A stretch of DNA of 64,000 nt from Sulfurovum sp. (GCA_020525365.1 JAIZOF010000001.1:682502-746501); one strand, 5' to 3'; positions 1 through 9,456 are shown, numbered from the stretch's first letter. A program made the numbers and translations. Notes: generated by a model from the letters alone, not told the origin.

Positions 1-17
1 TTTAAAAAGGAAGAAAG

Positions 18-302
18 ATGACAAAAGCAGAATTTGTTGAGTTGGTACAAGAAAACGGTGAGTTTGAAACTAAGGTAGCAGCAGAGAGAGCAGTAAAAGC
101 ATTTATAGACTCTGTTACCAAAGCATTGGTAAAAAAAGAGTCTGTTTCTCTTGTTGGTTTTGGTACATTCTCTACAGCAGAAGTTGCTGAAAAAACTGGT
201 ACAGTACCAGGGACAAATAAGCAATATACAAAACCAGCACACACAGCACCAAAGTTTAAATTTGGTAAAACACTTAAAGATGCTGTAGCAGCTGGAAAGT
301 AA
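18..302 (+). CDS. hup: HU-family DNA-binding protein
   Basis: This 94-residue protein is the usual length for HU, the small histone-like protein that binds and bends DNA without sequence specificity and compacts the nucleoid as a dimer. The N-terminal helices (about residues 1-45) lead into the HU signature around residues 46-65 (LVGFGTFSTAEVAEKTG), then the beta-arm and a C-terminal helix rich in lysine. The start is set by a purine-rich Shine-Dalgarno (ggaagaaag) a few bases upstream. The gene stands alone and is followed by a hairpin terminator. Family assignment is secure; whether it is the only HU of the genome cannot be seen. Confidence 0.95.
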   Translation: MTKAEFVELVQENGEFETKVAAERAVKAFIDSVTKALVKKESVSLVGFGTFSTAEVAEKTGTVPGTNKQYTKPAHTAPKFKFGKTLKDAVAAGK

Positions 303-317
303 TTAAAATCAATATAT

Positions 318-346
318 CCGTCTCTACTATGTGAGGCGGTTTTCTT
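318..346 (+). terminator. Rho-independent terminator after hup
   Basis: A 7-bp stem (CCGTCTC with GAGGCGG, one G-U pair) and an 8-base loop are followed directly by TTTTCTT. It lies 15 bases after the hup stop codon, in the right orientation for hup. Confidence 0.75.
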
Positions 347-477
347 GCATAAACCTTACTCTATTTGAGTTATTATAATCTATCTTTACTCTCCCCTTAC
401 TTTTATATACATACTCTTTACACTTGGTTCTGAATAGCAAAATGGTATAATTTCCTATTAATTTTTTTGGAGATGCT

Positions 478-1272
478 ATGGATTTACAAGAGATGATTGG
501 ACTGGGTGTGGCAGGGAATTTTGCGCATCATTTAGAGCAGGCAGGTGAGTTAGAGGATTTCAGGGGTATTGTTACAACTGAACCAGAAGCCCCCAAAGGG
601 ATATTTCCATTCTATCTTCCTTCATCAAAAGATTTTCTTGGCATCTACTGTATAGGAACTGATAAATTAGAACTTCCTATACATGAAGCCAATACTCAGG
701 TTGAGCCAGAAATTATACTATTGTGTGATATTGTTTACAATAGGATAGAGGTTTCTGATCTTGTACCAAAAGCCTTTACGGTATTTAATGACTGCACTAT
801 TCGAAAAGAGGATGCAAAAAAAATTTCAGAGAAGAAAAATTGGGGACTTAACTCAAAGGGGATTGGAAATAAATGGATTGAAATAGATAAATTTGAGGCA
901 GGGGGAGTGATGGATCGGTACCATCTCTGCTCCTATGTAATGCGAAATAATATACTACACCCTTATGGTGTGGATGCTCCACTACTTGGATATAGTTATT
1001 TTTATGGAAAATTAAAGAATTGGCTTATTGATAAGATGAATACCCAAAAAGACTTTGGGCCTCTTGAAGATATATCGGGACATCTAAGGGCATGTGGTTA
1101 CCCTAAAAAGGCACTTATCTCTATTGGGGCAACAGCTTATGCAGAGTTTGGTGAGAAGAACTATCTTGAAAGTGGAGATGAGATATATATTATCTCCTAT
1201 GACACAACATGTGATCAGGGGGATATTACTCCCTCTTCGACTAAGGCTATTTTACACCAGAAGGTTATGTGA
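478..1272 (+). CDS. DUF5718-like conserved protein
   Basis: A 264-residue soluble protein with no signal peptide or membrane segment. The opening (MIGLGVAGNFAHHLEQAGE) and overall length recall the Campylobacterota family named DUF5718, whose function is unknown to me; this is recognition from memory and not a search. The middle and end (for example ISIGATAYAEFG near residue 220) look like a compact enzyme fold, possibly fumarylacetoacetate-hydrolase-like, but no catalytic residues can be named. GGAG sits 6 bases before the ATG. The gene is monocistronic between the hup terminator and the convergent dnaJ. Confidence 0.6.
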   Translation: MDLQEMIGLGVAGNFAHHLEQAGELEDFRGIVTTEPEAPKGIFPFYLPSSKDFLGIYCIGTDKLELPIHEANTQVEPEIILLCDIVYNRIEVSDLVPKAFTVFNDCTIRKEDAKKISEKKNWGLNSKGIGNKWIEIDKFEAGGVMDRYHLCSYVMRNNILHPYGVDAPLLGYSYFYGKLKNWLIDKMNTQKDFGPLEDISGHLRACGYPKKALISIGATAYAEFGEKNYLESGDEIYIISYDTTCDQGDITPSSTKAILHQKVM

Positions 1273-1356
1273 GTACGGTTTTAATTTTTACAATAAATCT
1301 TGTCATGCCATCATGAAATAGTTTACAAAAGCAAAAGATTCCTTAAGAAAGAAAAA

Positions 1357-2490
1357 TTATCCCTTGAACCACCCCTTGATACGACTGAAGGTAGACTCAA
1401 ATGTACTCTTGTATGGATGACTTTCTACGCCATAACTCTCTTGTAATGTTTCAAGAATTTTTTTCTGTTCTTCATTGAATTTTTTAGGTAATATCAACTT
1501 GATTTGTACGATGAGTCGCCCCTTATGTCTACTTTGAACATCAGGTACCCCTTCACCCTCAAAGACAAACTGTTCTCTATCCTTGGTTCCTTGTTTGAGT
1601 TCTAGTTCCAATTCGCCCTTAAGTGTAGGGATAGAGATGGTTTCACCCAAAATTGCTTGTGTAAAAAAGACTGGTACTTCAATATATATATCGTTGCCAT
1701 TTCGAATAAAATGCTCATCTTCCTCGACATAGAAACTTAAGTAGAGGTCACCTCTACGACCATTTTTATCTTCGTTACCATGACCAGGAACACGCAGACG
1801 ATTCCCACTGTCGATGCCAGCAGGAATTTTAACAGTGACATTCTCCTCTGTTGTGTTGTAACCTTTTCCTTTACATGCAGAACAGCTTTGTGCTATTTTC
1901 CTACCTGCACCATGACACTTTGGACACTCTTGTGCAAAGGTCATAAAGCCTTGGCGCATAACAACTTGCCCTTGACCATTACAATAGTCGCAAGTAGTTA
2001 ACTTTCCATCTTTGGCACCAGTGCTTTTACAGTCACGGCAGTAAGTTTTATAGGTAATATCGAGTATTTTTTCACAACCAAAAACTGCATTATTGAATTC
2101 TAGAGATAGTTCCATTTCAAAATCTAATGCATACTTTTGATTTGGGTTTTGTCTGCTTTGACTGAAGCCACTACCAAAGCCACCACCCCCACCAAACATA
2201 GAGTTAAAGATATCCATAATATCATCCATGCTTGAGCTACCAAAGCCACCACCCATACCCTGTCCTTGAAGACCTTCTTTTCCATAGCGATCATAAATGG
2301 CACGCTTTTCCTCATCGTTAAGAATTTGATAGGCTTCATTAATGAGCTTAAATTTTTCTTCAGCTTCTTTGTTGTCAGGGTTTCTGTCTGGATGGTATTT
2401 GAGTGCCAGTTTTCTATAAGCTTTTTTTAACTCAGTACCTGTACAATCTTTGCTAATTTCAAGTATTTCATAATAATCCATTTCAGCCAT
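1357..2490 (-). CDS. dnaJ: Chaperone DnaJ (Hsp40)
   Basis: DnaJ is the co-chaperone that binds unfolded proteins and stimulates the ATPase of DnaK. The 377-residue protein has the full type I layout: J-domain with the HPD motif near residue 34 ([10 protein letters not shown]), a Gly/Phe-rich linker (about 75-115), four CxxCxGxG-type zinc repeats (about 147-210; the first reads CRDCKSTG) and the C-terminal substrate-binding domains. It is transcribed alone, away from the Dabb gene, and is about 3 kb from grpE-dnaK, so the chaperone genes are split. ATG start; ATG AAA-type alternatives were not needed. Confidence 0.95.
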   Translation of the reverse strand: MAEMDYYEILEISKDCTGTELKKAYRKLALKYHPDRNPDNKEAEEKFKLINEAYQILNDEEKRAIYDRYGKEGLQGQGMGGGFGSSSMDDIMDIFNSMFGGGGGFGSGFSQSRQNPNQKYALDFEMELSLEFNNAVFGCEKILDITYKTYCRDCKSTGAKDGKLTTCDYCNGQGQVVMRQGFMTFAQECPKCHGAGRKIAQSCSACKGKGYNTTEENVTVKIPAGIDSGNRLRVPGHGNEDKNGRRGDLYLSFYVEEDEHFIRNGNDIYIEVPVFFTQAILGETISIPTLKGELELELKQGTKDREQFVFEGEGVPDVQSRHKGRLIVQIKLILPKKFNEEQKKILETLQESYGVESHPYKSTFESTFSRIKGWFKG

Positions 2491-2590
2491 GACTGCTCTC
2501 TCCTCATAAGGAATTACTTTGGGCGAATTCTACCATAAATTTCGTTATAATGTGGGACTAAAATAGTATATAAATGAAGGAAAAACAGCT

Positions 2591-2887
2591 ATGCTAATAC
2601 ACATCGTAATGTTTAAGTTTAAAGAGGAGAATAAGCAGCCTAACCTTATTCGTGCAAAGCAGATGATGGAAAACTTGATGGGAGAGGTACCAACATTACG
2701 GAGTATAGATATTGGTCTTAATTTTTCCAAGGAGGAGCGTGCTATGGATATGAGTATCATTACAGCTTTTGAAAGTAAGGAGGGGCTAGAAGCATATGCC
2801 CTACATCCAGAGCATCTGAAAGTGATTGAGTTTATCAAACAGGTAGTTGAGTACTCTAAAGTGGTTGACTATGAGCGAGAGTGGTAG
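2591..2887 (+). CDS. Dabb (stress-responsive A/B barrel) protein
   Basis: A 98-residue protein with the start typical of Dabb dimeric alpha-beta barrel proteins (MLIHIVMFKFKEE), a central helix with TLRSIDIGLNF, and an ending of the HPEHLKVIEFIK type. These small ferredoxin-like barrels are found alone or as enzyme domains and often have no known substrate. A TATAAT-like box near 2545 and GAAGG near 2577 precede the ATG. The gene lies upstream of recR with a 43-base gap and may be co-transcribed with it. Family is fairly sure, function unknown. Confidence 0.75.
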   Translation: MLIHIVMFKFKEENKQPNLIRAKQMMENLMGEVPTLRSIDIGLNFSKEERAMDMSIITAFESKEGLEAYALHPEHLKVIEFIKQVVEYSKVVDYEREW

Positions 2888-2930
2888 GGAGGATTGGTAG
2901 TATTAGTAGAAAAAAATAGAAGAATTGTAT

Positions 2931-3500
2931 ATGAAAAAGTATAGAATAGAAGCATTTGAAAACCTTGTTGAAGCATTTTATGCTCTACCGTCTGTAGGAA
3001 AAAAAAGTGCACAGAGACTTGCCTATCATGCGGTTATGGAGAATTGTTTTGCCGCACTTAAGCTTGCCCATGCACTTGAAGATGCAACTAACAGCATACA
3101 AAAGTGTAGTAAGTGCCACAATATGAGTGAGGATGAACTTTGTAGTATCTGTTCCGACCCATACCGTGATACCAGTAAACTCTGTATTGTTCAAAGCGCT
3201 AAAGACATTTTGACCATTGAGGAGAATTGCCAATTTGATGGGATTTACTATGTGGTATCCGAAGTGAAAGATCTTGATGAAAGCCATCTTTTTTATGCAG
3301 TTGAGGGGGTTGATGAAATTATCTTTGCGTTCCCCCCGAGTATTGCAACTGATACAATGATACTCTATATTGAAGATAAGCTTTTAGGGCTTGATATTCA
3401 GTTTTCTAAAATTGCACAAGGGGTACCAACAGGAGTAGAATTGGAAAATATTGATATGATGTCACTTACCCGTGCCTTAGAGGCACGGGTAAAGATATAG
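2931..3500 (+). CDS. recR: Recombination mediator RecR
   Basis: RecR works with RecF and RecO to load RecA on SSB-coated gaps. The protein has the N-terminal helix-hairpin-helix region (LPSVGKKSAQRLAYH, about residues 17-31), a C4 zinc finger (CSKCHNMSEDELCSIC, about 56-72) and a Toprim domain to the end. I take the ATG at 2931 (189 residues); an in-frame TTG two codons earlier is less likely. Length is close to the usual 190-200 residues. It follows the Dabb gene on the same strand. Confidence 0.92.
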   Translation: MKKYRIEAFENLVEAFYALPSVGKKSAQRLAYHAVMENCFAALKLAHALEDATNSIQKCSKCHNMSEDELCSICSDPYRDTSKLCIVQSAKDILTIEENCQFDGIYYVVSEVKDLDESHLFYAVEGVDEIIFAFPPSIATDTMILYIEDKLLGLDIQFSKIAQGVPTGVELENIDMMSLTRALEARVKI

Positions 3501-3524
3501 AGGATTAAAAGTATATAAAATATT

Positions 3525-4568
3525 CTATCCGCACTTCTCATTTATATATTCTTGTACAAACTTTCGCACATCACTATAAACAAATGAATCTTTATATCCT
3601 TCTATTTTTCCACCACTTGCATTAGGATGACCGCCACCATTACCTATCTTGGATGCCATTTGGGAGACGTCAAGTTTATCATTGCTTCGCAGAGAGAAGT
3701 TGCCTCGGAAGTTGATATCCATATAAAAATCATAATCAGGGTTATTGACTAAGAAGGTATTGCCAATAATAGAGGTATTGCCAACATTATAGCCAAGGAT
3801 TCCCTTGTAATTACCATAGTAGATACTTAGGCGTTGCTTATTCTGGGTAAGCAGATTAGTAATATAGTAGGCAACAAGATTATCTTTGGTATTGTCAGTT
3901 GATTGTTTAAAGAAGCTTTTCTTGATTTGATGGAGATCATCATCAAGTTGAATAGCAGCTTCATGCATCTCAATACGTTTTTTTGCTTCATCGATCATGT
4001 AGAGTTTGAAAGTTCTGTCTTCATTGGAAAAGAGGATACGGTTGACCTCGCGTGCACCAGAGATCATGCCAAGCATTACTTTTCCATACTCAAAGAGTGT
4101 ATCTTTACTCTTCCAGATATCAATAGCATTGATAGCTTTGACGATGGTTGCATATGTATTTTTTAAATCAAAGCTATAATATTTTTGTAGCCAGTTGTAA
4201 GTGATAAGCGTGGCACAGCAGGTGGTATCAAGCGTGTACCATGCGAAACGTTCTGCCGCATTAGCTCCACTAGCATGGTGATCGAGTAGTTGCAATTTTG
4301 CACCAATACGCATAGTTTCTTTTTCAATCCAGTTACTCTCTTTGGTGGTAAGGTTGAGGTCAGTAATAAGGATAAGATATTCAGCTTCGTTGCCATGGAT
4401 GAAGATATCTTGTTCAATTTTCTTCATTATCTCCTCAAGGCGAGCGATAACCTCTGGACCATAGTTGGCATTGTAGCACTCAATATTTTTAAAGCATTTG
4501 GTGGTTAGATACTGACAGCCGTAACCATCAAGGTCGATATGAGAGAGATGGTAAACATATTGAATCAT
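3525..4568 (-). CDS. DHH-superfamily phosphoesterase (NrnB-like)
   Basis: A 347-residue phosphoesterase of the DHH/DHHA1 superfamily. Visible motifs are the N-terminal HIDLDGYG (residues about 10-17), the DHH box LLDHHASG (about 95-102) and the C-terminal DHHA1 glycine-rich box GNGGGHPNASGG (about 312-323). This set fits oligoribonucleases and cyclic or linear dinucleotide phosphodiesterases such as NrnB; the exact substrate cannot be read. Metal binding by the Asp and His residues is expected. It starts 2 bases after the Rrf2 gene ends on the same strand, so the two probably form an operon. Confidence 0.8.
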   Translation of the reverse strand: MIQYVYHLSHIDLDGYGCQYLTTKCFKNIECYNANYGPEVIARLEEIMKKIEQDIFIHGNEAEYLILITDLNLTTKESNWIEKETMRIGAKLQLLDHHASGANAAERFAWYTLDTTCCATLITYNWLQKYYSFDLKNTYATIVKAINAIDIWKSKDTLFEYGKVMLGMISGAREVNRILFSNEDRTFKLYMIDEAKKRIEMHEAAIQLDDDLHQIKKSFFKQSTDNTKDNLVAYYITNLLTQNKQRLSIYYGNYKGILGYNVGNTSIIGNTFLVNNPDYDFYMDINFRGNFSLRSNDKLDVSQMASKIGNGGGHPNASGGKIEGYKDSFVYSDVRKFVQEYINEKCG

Positions 4569-4570
4569 GT

Positions 4571-4969
4571 TTATAATATATCTTCCAAGGTTAATCCATG
4601 TAAAAAATCATCAATCTTGGTTTGGAAATTTGCAAGGAATGGAGAAATGGCACAGTTTCCAATGGAACCATTTGGGCATGTGTTCATGTAACTTGTACAA
4701 TCAAAAACTGCCGGTGCTTTTCCTTCGGCTGCAAGAATAATGCTGCGTACAGTAATTTTACTAATATCTTGTGCTAACATAAAACCACCATGTGCACCTT
4801 TTCGTGATTCAAGAACCCCTTCTTTTGCCAAACTTTGTAAGATTTTAGCAAGGAAGCTTTTAGGGATACCTAGTTCATCAGCAAGCTGTTCAGCCCCAAT
4901 AGGTTTGTCTGATTTGCGAATAGTATCCAAAGAGAGAAGGGCATATTCGCTTGCACGTGTCAATAACAT
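4571..4969 (-). CDS. Rrf2-family transcriptional regulator
   Basis: A 132-residue winged-helix regulator of the Rrf2 family (IscR, NsrR, RsrR). The N-terminal helix-turn-helix reads LTRASEYALLSL to RKGAHGGFML (residues about 3-66). Three cysteines follow (FDC, NTC, GNC; about residues 89-107), the usual iron-sulfur ligands of the family, so it may sense redox state, iron or nitric oxide. The downstream partner is a DHH phosphoesterase gene. A GAGTA-TTT-TACTC inverted repeat lies about 25 bases upstream of its start and is a plausible autoregulatory site. Confidence 0.85.
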   Translation of the reverse strand: MLLTRASEYALLSLDTIRKSDKPIGAEQLADELGIPKSFLAKILQSLAKEGVLESRKGAHGGFMLAQDISKITVRSIILAAEGKAPAVFDCTSYMNTCPNGSIGNCAISPFLANFQTKIDDFLHGLTLEDIL

Positions 4970-4992
4970 AGTTTTGCCTTCAGATTAACTAG

Positions 4993-5005
4993 GAGTATTT
5001 TACTC
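4993..5005. promoter_or_regulatory. Inverted repeat upstream of the Rrf2 gene
   Basis: The perfect inverted repeat GAGTA-TTT-TACTC lies 24 bases upstream of the Rrf2 ATG. Rrf2 proteins commonly bind short AT-rich dyads at their own promoter; the link here is inference from position. Confidence 0.35.
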
Positions 5006-5115
5006 TAAAATATATTATAGTTTGGCTCAATAAGGGATAGAAAAGGTTATTATGTTATGATTTCAGACTCATTTTCAAGAAGTGAGAATTTATTTATACC
5101 AATCAGGAGGTCATT

Positions 5116-5385
5116 ATGGCTTTGGATCAGGCGAAAAAAGCAGAAATTATTGCTAAATATGCAAGAGATAAAAATGATACAGGTTCAACAGAGGTACAAG
5201 TTGCACTCCTTACAGAGAGAATAAAATACCTGACTGAACACCTTAAAATTAATAAGAAAGATCACTCTTCAAGACTTGGACTTCTTAAGCTTGTCGGTCA
5301 GAGAAGAAGACTTATGAGATATCTTAAGAAAGTTAATCTTGAGAGATGGCATACTATTAAAGATGCACTTGGCATTAGAAATTAA
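5116..5385 (+). CDS. rpsO: 30S ribosomal protein S15
   Basis: The 89-residue sequence is typical S15, a primary 16S rRNA-binding protein of the central domain. Recognisable segments are [16 protein letters not shown] (about residues 20-35) and [16 protein letters not shown] (about 54-70). A textbook Shine-Dalgarno (aggagg) stands at 5105-5110. The gene is monocistronic here, with a hairpin after its stop codon. Confidence 0.97.
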   Translation: MALDQAKKAEIIAKYARDKNDTGSTEVQVALLTERIKYLTEHLKINKKDHSSRLGLLKLVGQRRRLMRYLKKVNLERWHTIKDALGIRN

Positions 5386-5396
5386 TTTTTAATTAT

Positions 5397-5425
5397 CTAT
5401 ACCCATCCTTGAACGATGGGTATAG
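5397..5425. terminator. 10-bp hairpin after rpsO
   Basis: CTATACCCAT and ATGGGTATAG form a perfect 10-bp stem with a 9-base loop, 11 bases after the rpsO stop. The sequence after the stem is not a run of T, so termination strength is uncertain. The rest of the AT-rich gap up to grpE holds the operator and promoter listed next. Confidence 0.5.
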
Positions 5426-5549
5426 CACTACAACTAAATTTTACATCCCCCTATTTTTCTACTAAATACCTAAAAACCTAATATATAAATATACCGAAAG
5501 TCTCTAAAAATATATTATCTAAATTTTTTATTACTATATACTACTATAA

Positions 5550-5574
5550 AAGTTTAGTCAATAACACTAAACTT
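5550..5574. promoter_or_regulatory. Operator-like dyad upstream of grpE-dnaK
   Basis: AAGTTTAG and CTAAACTT form a perfect 8-bp inverted repeat with a 9-base spacer, ending 27 bases before the grpE -35 box. The spacing equals that of CIRCE, the HrcA operator of heat-shock operons, but the sequence differs from the CIRCE consensus. A role in heat-shock control is inference. Confidence 0.45.
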
Positions 5575-5601
5575 ATCTTCTAAAAAATATTTAATCAATA
5601 C

Positions 5602-5631
5602 TTGACAAACTTACACTCAATGTTGTATAAT
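5602..5631 (+). promoter_or_regulatory. Sigma-70 promoter of grpE-dnaK
   Basis: TTGACA (5602-5607) and TATAAT (5626-5631) are both consensus, with an 18-base spacer, about 50 bases upstream of the grpE ATG. It is one of the strongest promoter matches in the window. Confidence 0.8.
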
Positions 5632-5683
5632 GGTATCAAGCATTTAATTATTGATGCGAAGTTTTAGGAAAAGGAGATCTGTA

Positions 5684-6241
5684 ATGAGTCAGGAGACTAA
5701 AGAAGATCTTGAGCAGATTCAGAATGAAGAGCAGGTAGAAGAAACAAAAGCTCAACATGAAGAGAATACTCAGGAAGTAGACCCGTTAGAAACTGCAAAA
5801 GCAGAAGCAGCAGAATATAAAGATAAATATATCAGAGCTCATGCAGATTTTGAGAATGCAAAAAAGCGTCTTGAAAAAGATAAAGCCAATGCGGTTTCCT
5901 ATGCAAATGAGAGTTTTGCTAAAGATATTTTAGCAGTTATTGACTCATTTGAGCAAGCACTAACATCTATAGAGAGTGCTGGTGAAGAGCATAGTGGTGA
6001 AGTCCTTGAAAAGATGAAAGAAGGCGTAAAACTTACTTATGAACAGCTCAAAAAAGTTCTTGAAAAAAATTATATCAAAGAGATTGTTTGTGATAGTGAG
6101 TTTGATCCTGAAGTGCATCAAGCGATCATGCAAGTTGAGAGTGATGAGCATGAGTCTGGAAGCATTGTGCAGGTGATGCAGAAAGGCTACACTATTAAAG
6201 ATAGAGTATTGCGTCCTGCTATGGTAAGCACCTGTAAGTAA
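5684..6241 (+). CDS. grpE: Nucleotide exchange factor GrpE
   Basis: GrpE releases ADP from DnaK and acts as a thermosensor. The 185-residue protein has an acidic N-terminal tail, a long coiled coil (about residues 40-90, including AHADFENAKKRLEKDK) and the C-terminal beta domain with the family ending GYTIKDRVLRPAMV. I choose the ATG at 5684, which has aaggag 7 bases upstream, over an in-frame ATG 11 codons earlier that lacks one. It leads the operon with dnaK, 75 bases downstream. Confidence 0.95.
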   Translation: MSQETKEDLEQIQNEEQVEETKAQHEENTQEVDPLETAKAEAAEYKDKYIRAHADFENAKKRLEKDKANAVSYANESFAKDILAVIDSFEQALTSIESAGEEHSGEVLEKMKEGVKLTYEQLKKVLEKNYIKEIVCDSEFDPEVHQAIMQVESDEHESGSIVQVMQKGYTIKDRVLRPAMVSTCK

Positions 6242-6316
6242 ATATGAATGAATCTTGCATTCAAGTCAAAGTATATATTTACACAAGAAATTAAAATGAA
6301 TTAAAAGGATAATAAG

Positions 6317-8185
6317 ATGGGAAAAGTATTAGGAATTGATTTAGGAACAACAAATTCTGCAATGGCAGTCTATGCCAATAGTGAGGCAGCAATTATTGCA
6401 AATAAAGAGGGAAAGAATACGACACCTTCTATTGTTGCATTTACAGATAAGGGCGAAGTGCTTGTTGGTGAATCTGCCAAAAGACAGGCAGTGACCAATC
6501 CTGAAAAGACTATCTATTCCATTAAGAGAATTATGGGACTAATGTGTAGTGAAGATAAGGCAGCAGAAGCCAAAGAGAGATTGCCATACCATATTATTGA
6601 TAGAAATGGTGCATGTGCAATTGAGGTTGATGGAAAGACTTATACGCCACAAGAGATATCTGCAAAGGTGCTCATGAAGCTTAAAGAGGATGCAGAGGCA
6701 TACCTTGGTGAAACAGTGACTGATGCGGTTATTACGGTACCAGCATACTTTAACGATGCACAGCGTAAAGCAACAAAAGAGGCAGGCACAATTGCAGGCT
6801 TAAATGTATTACGCATTATCAATGAACCTACCTCTGCAGCACTGGCATACGGTCTTGATAAAAAAGATGCTGAACAGATTGTAGTATATGATCTTGGTGG
6901 TGGTACGTTTGATGTAACAGCACTTGAAACAGGTGATGGCGTAGTTGAAGTATTGGCAACTGGTGGTGATGCATTCCTTGGTGGTGATGACTTTGATAAT
7001 CGTATCATCGATTATGTAGCAGAAGAGTTTAAAACTGAGACAGGCATTGATGTAAAATCTGATGTAATGGCACTTCAGCGTGTTAAAGATGCAGCTGAGA
7101 CAGCAAAAAAAGAGCTCTCTTCTGCAACAGAAACAGAGATTAACTTACCATTTATTACAGCTGATGCAAGTGGTCCAAAGCACCTTATAACCAAGATTAC
7201 TAGAGCGAAGTTTGAGTCTTTAATTGCTGACTTAGTCGATAGTACTATTGCAACTATTGAGTCTGTACTAAAAGATGCTGGTTTGACTAAAAATGATGTT
7301 AAAGAGATTGTTATGGTCGGTGGATCTACTCGTGTACCATTGGTACAGGAAAAGGTTAAAGCCTACTTTAGTAAAGAGTTGAATAAATCCGTAAATCCTG
7401 ATGAGGTTGTTGCTATTGGTGCGGCAATTCAAGGTGGTGTTCTTGCAGGTGATGTTAAAGATGTGCTTCTACTTGATGTAACACCATTAAGCCTTGGTAT
7501 TGAGACACTTGGTGGTGTAACCACAAAGGTTATTGAGAAGGGCACAACGATTCCTGCAAAAAAATCCCAAGTCTTCTCTACAGCTGAAGATAACCAGCCA
7601 GCAGTAAGTATTCATGTACTCCAAGGAGAGCGTGAATTTGCTAAGGACAACAAGTCACTCGGTATGTTTGAGCTTAGAGACATCCCGCCTGCACCAAGAG
7701 GAGTACCTCAGATTGAAGTAACTTTTGATATCGATGCAAATGGTATTTTGACAGTATCTGCAGTTGATAAAGGGACAGGCAAGTCTCAAGAGATTAAAAT
7801 TACTGGTTCGAGCGGATTAAGTGAAGAGGAAATTGAAAAGATGGTTCAAGATGCTGAAGCACACAAAGCTGAAGATGAAAAGCGTAAAGAGATTATTGAA
7901 GCAAAGAATCAAGCAGACACACTTATCCACCAAACAAAAAAATCACTTGATGAGCTTGGCGATAGCTTTGATGCAGATGAAAAATCAAATATTGAAACAG
8001 CCATTTCTGACCTTGAGGCTGTTCTTAAAGATGAGAATGTGACCAAAGATCAGATTGATGAGAAGGTTAAAGCACTTACAGAAAAAAGTCATAAACTTGC
8101 TGAAGCAGTTTATGCCAAAGAACAGGGTAGTGCCGATGCTGGCAAAAAACCAGATGATGACGTTATTGATGCAGAGGTTGAGTAA
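6317..8185 (+). CDS. dnaK: Chaperone protein DnaK (Hsp70)
   Basis: The 622-residue Hsp70 begins with the phosphate-1 motif [14 protein letters not shown] and shows the second phosphate loop ([15 protein letters not shown], about residues 194-208), the adenosine motif ([14 protein letters not shown], about 332-345), the interdomain linker [13 protein letters not shown] and the substrate-binding domain and helical lid to the acidic C-terminus [10 protein letters not shown]. It folds client proteins in the cytoplasm with DnaJ and GrpE. An aagga box precedes the ATG. Full length, no anomaly. Confidence 0.98.
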   Translation: MGKVLGIDLGTTNSAMAVYANSEAAIIANKEGKNTTPSIVAFTDKGEVLVGESAKRQAVTNPEKTIYSIKRIMGLMCSEDKAAEAKERLPYHIIDRNGACAIEVDGKTYTPQEISAKVLMKLKEDAEAYLGETVTDAVITVPAYFNDAQRKATKEAGTIAGLNVLRIINEPTSAALAYGLDKKDAEQIVVYDLGGGTFDVTALETGDGVVEVLATGGDAFLGGDDFDNRIIDYVAEEFKTETGIDVKSDVMALQRVKDAAETAKKELSSATETEINLPFITADASGPKHLITKITRAKFESLIADLVDSTIATIESVLKDAGLTKNDVKEIVMVGGSTRVPLVQEKVKAYFSKELNKSVNPDEVVAIGAAIQGGVLAGDVKDVLLLDVTPLSLGIETLGGVTTKVIEKGTTIPAKKSQVFSTAEDNQPAVSIHVLQGEREFAKDNKSLGMFELRDIPPAPRGVPQIEVTFDIDANGILTVSAVDKGTGKSQEIKITGSSGLSEEEIEKMVQDAEAHKAEDEKRKEIIEAKNQADTLIHQTKKSLDELGDSFDADEKSNIETAISDLEAVLKDENVTKDQIDEKVKALTEKSHKLAEAVYAKEQGSADAGKKPDDDVIDAEVE

Positions 8186-8343
8186 AACTCTGTATCAAGT
8201 ATATTCTACTTTAAATGAAGATTGAGTGCACAGAAGTGGACACGAAATAAAATCTACATCTTTCGTCTGTATAAAGGTATTATAGGCTAAAATAACCTAG
8301 TAAATATGTAAATAGTTGGTTAAGTCTTGCAAAAAGGAGAATT

Positions 8344-8646
8344 ATGAAAGTTGAAGTAGAATGTACAACATTAGAAGAGGCAAGAAAAAAGATTGATGAG
8401 GTAGATGAAGAGATTGTTAAACTGATTGCAAGGCGCAATAACTATATTAAACAGATTGCACGCTTCAAAACAAGTGTAGAAGAAGTAAAGGCCGAAGAGC
8501 GCATTAACGATGTGATCAATCGTGTACGTCACCAAGCAATCGATCTTAATCTCTCTCCCAATCTCATTAATGATCTTTATGTTCGCATGATCGACGCAAT
8601 GGTAGAAAGTGAAATTGCTGAGCTTAGTAACGCAAAAAGTTTTTAA
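8344..8646 (+). CDS. Chorismate mutase, AroQ class
   Basis: A 100-residue all-helical protein of the AroQ/PchB class, which converts chorismate to prephenate for phenylalanine and tyrosine. Family positions visible are the first helix (LEEARKKIDEVDEEIVKLIARRNNYIKQIARFK), where the conserved arginines and lysine sit, and the last helix (LYVRMIDAMVESEI). A strong aaaaaggag lies 5 bases before the ATG. It stands alone after dnaK. A salicylate-type PchB role is possible but there are no partner genes. Confidence 0.8.
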   Translation: MKVEVECTTLEEARKKIDEVDEEIVKLIARRNNYIKQIARFKTSVEEVKAEERINDVINRVRHQAIDLNLSPNLINDLYVRMIDAMVESEIAELSNAKSF

Positions 8647-8654
8647 TGAGATAT

Positions 8655-8834
8655 CTAGTTATCACCACTATTTGGTATAACAGTATCTACCACCATCCCA
8701 CCTGCCGCACCAGCAACACCAAAAGTTGTCTTAGCAACAGTTCCCGCAATAGAGATAGGAGCGGTTACGAGTTGCGTACACCCCAGCAAAAAGAGTCCTG
8801 AAATAATTAGAATAATGTGTGTTATTTTTTTCAT
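8655..8834 (-). CDS. Small lipoprotein, 59 aa
   Basis: A 59-residue reading frame with a clean lipoprotein signal: MKKI, a hydrophobic stretch (ITHIILIISGLFL) and the lipobox LLGC with Cys19. The mature part is about 40 residues, rich in Gly, Ala, Val and Thr (AGTVAKTTFGVAGAAGG), and resembles tiny lipoproteins common in Campylobacterota. It probably sits in a membrane, anchored by lipid. It is convergent with the chorismate mutase gene, 8 bases away. Function unknown. Confidence 0.7.
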   Translation of the reverse strand: MKKITHIILIISGLFLLGCTQLVTAPISIAGTVAKTTFGVAGAAGGMVVDTVIPNSGDN

Positions 8835-8938
8835 GCTGAAAGTATAATAATTTCTTTCTGTATACTTTCTTAATTATAATCTATATTATTGAGGTAAAGA
8901 TAAATATATCAATCTTTTTTGGGCTATTGTCCATGTAG

Positions 8939-9331
8939 CTATGCCATACTATCCATAAGGATACTAATAATATCACTCATAGTTAAAATACCTTGCAACT
9001 CATTATTGTCAATGATGAGAAGACGTTTGATAGAGCTAGTAACCATCATGCGTGCAGCATACTTGATATCGAGCTCTGCTGAAACAGAAATAGTAGGCAT
9101 AGTAGCAATATCATAGACATTGAGCAGATCAATATCACCATCTTCTGCAACAATACTCTGTAAAATATTTTTAAAGGTTACCAGTCCATAGGCACCTGAT
9201 GAGCTATGCTTATCAACAATAACTGAACGGACACTATGTGCTCTCATCAGTTCGAGTGCTTCTCTTACTGTTGCCATAGGCGATACACGTATAAGCTTCT
9301 CTTCTGGGGTCAGCAAGGGATTAGTCAACAT
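8939..9331 (-). CDS. CBS-domain pair protein, start at repeat edge
   Basis: About 130 residues forming two CBS motifs: the first around VSPMATVREALELMRAHSVRSVIV and the second around ISVSAELDIKYAARMMVTSSIKRLLII ending GILTMSDIISIL. CBS pairs bind adenosyl ligands and regulate partner domains; no partner domain is present here. The ATG at 9331 is only 7 bases from the boundary of the 3.86-kb inverted repeat and has no convincing Shine-Dalgarno. In the repeat the frame stays open to 9424, but those residues come from repeat DNA. The native N-terminus may have been lost or changed at this junction. Confidence 0.7.
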   Translation of the reverse strand: MLTNPLLTPEEKLIRVSPMATVREALELMRAHSVRSVIVDKHSSSGAYGLVTFKNILQSIVAEDGDIDLLNVYDIATMPTISVSAELDIKYAARMMVTSSIKRLLIIDNNELQGILTMSDIISILMDSMA

Positions 9332-9456
9332 ACTGCTGCAAAAAGAGCAAAAAATAAAGGAATGAAAGTGGTACAAAACCTTTGCGCCATGATTGAATGT
9401 CACCATATGTGACTGAACCCTCAAAAACTACTTATTTATCCAGCATAAAGGTGTTT

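Noticed and set aside
9332-9424. Shared N-terminal residues of the CBS and TetR proteins as a common domain
   Set aside because: The shared start comes from the repeat arm and continues in both genes only because the frame happens to be open across the junction.
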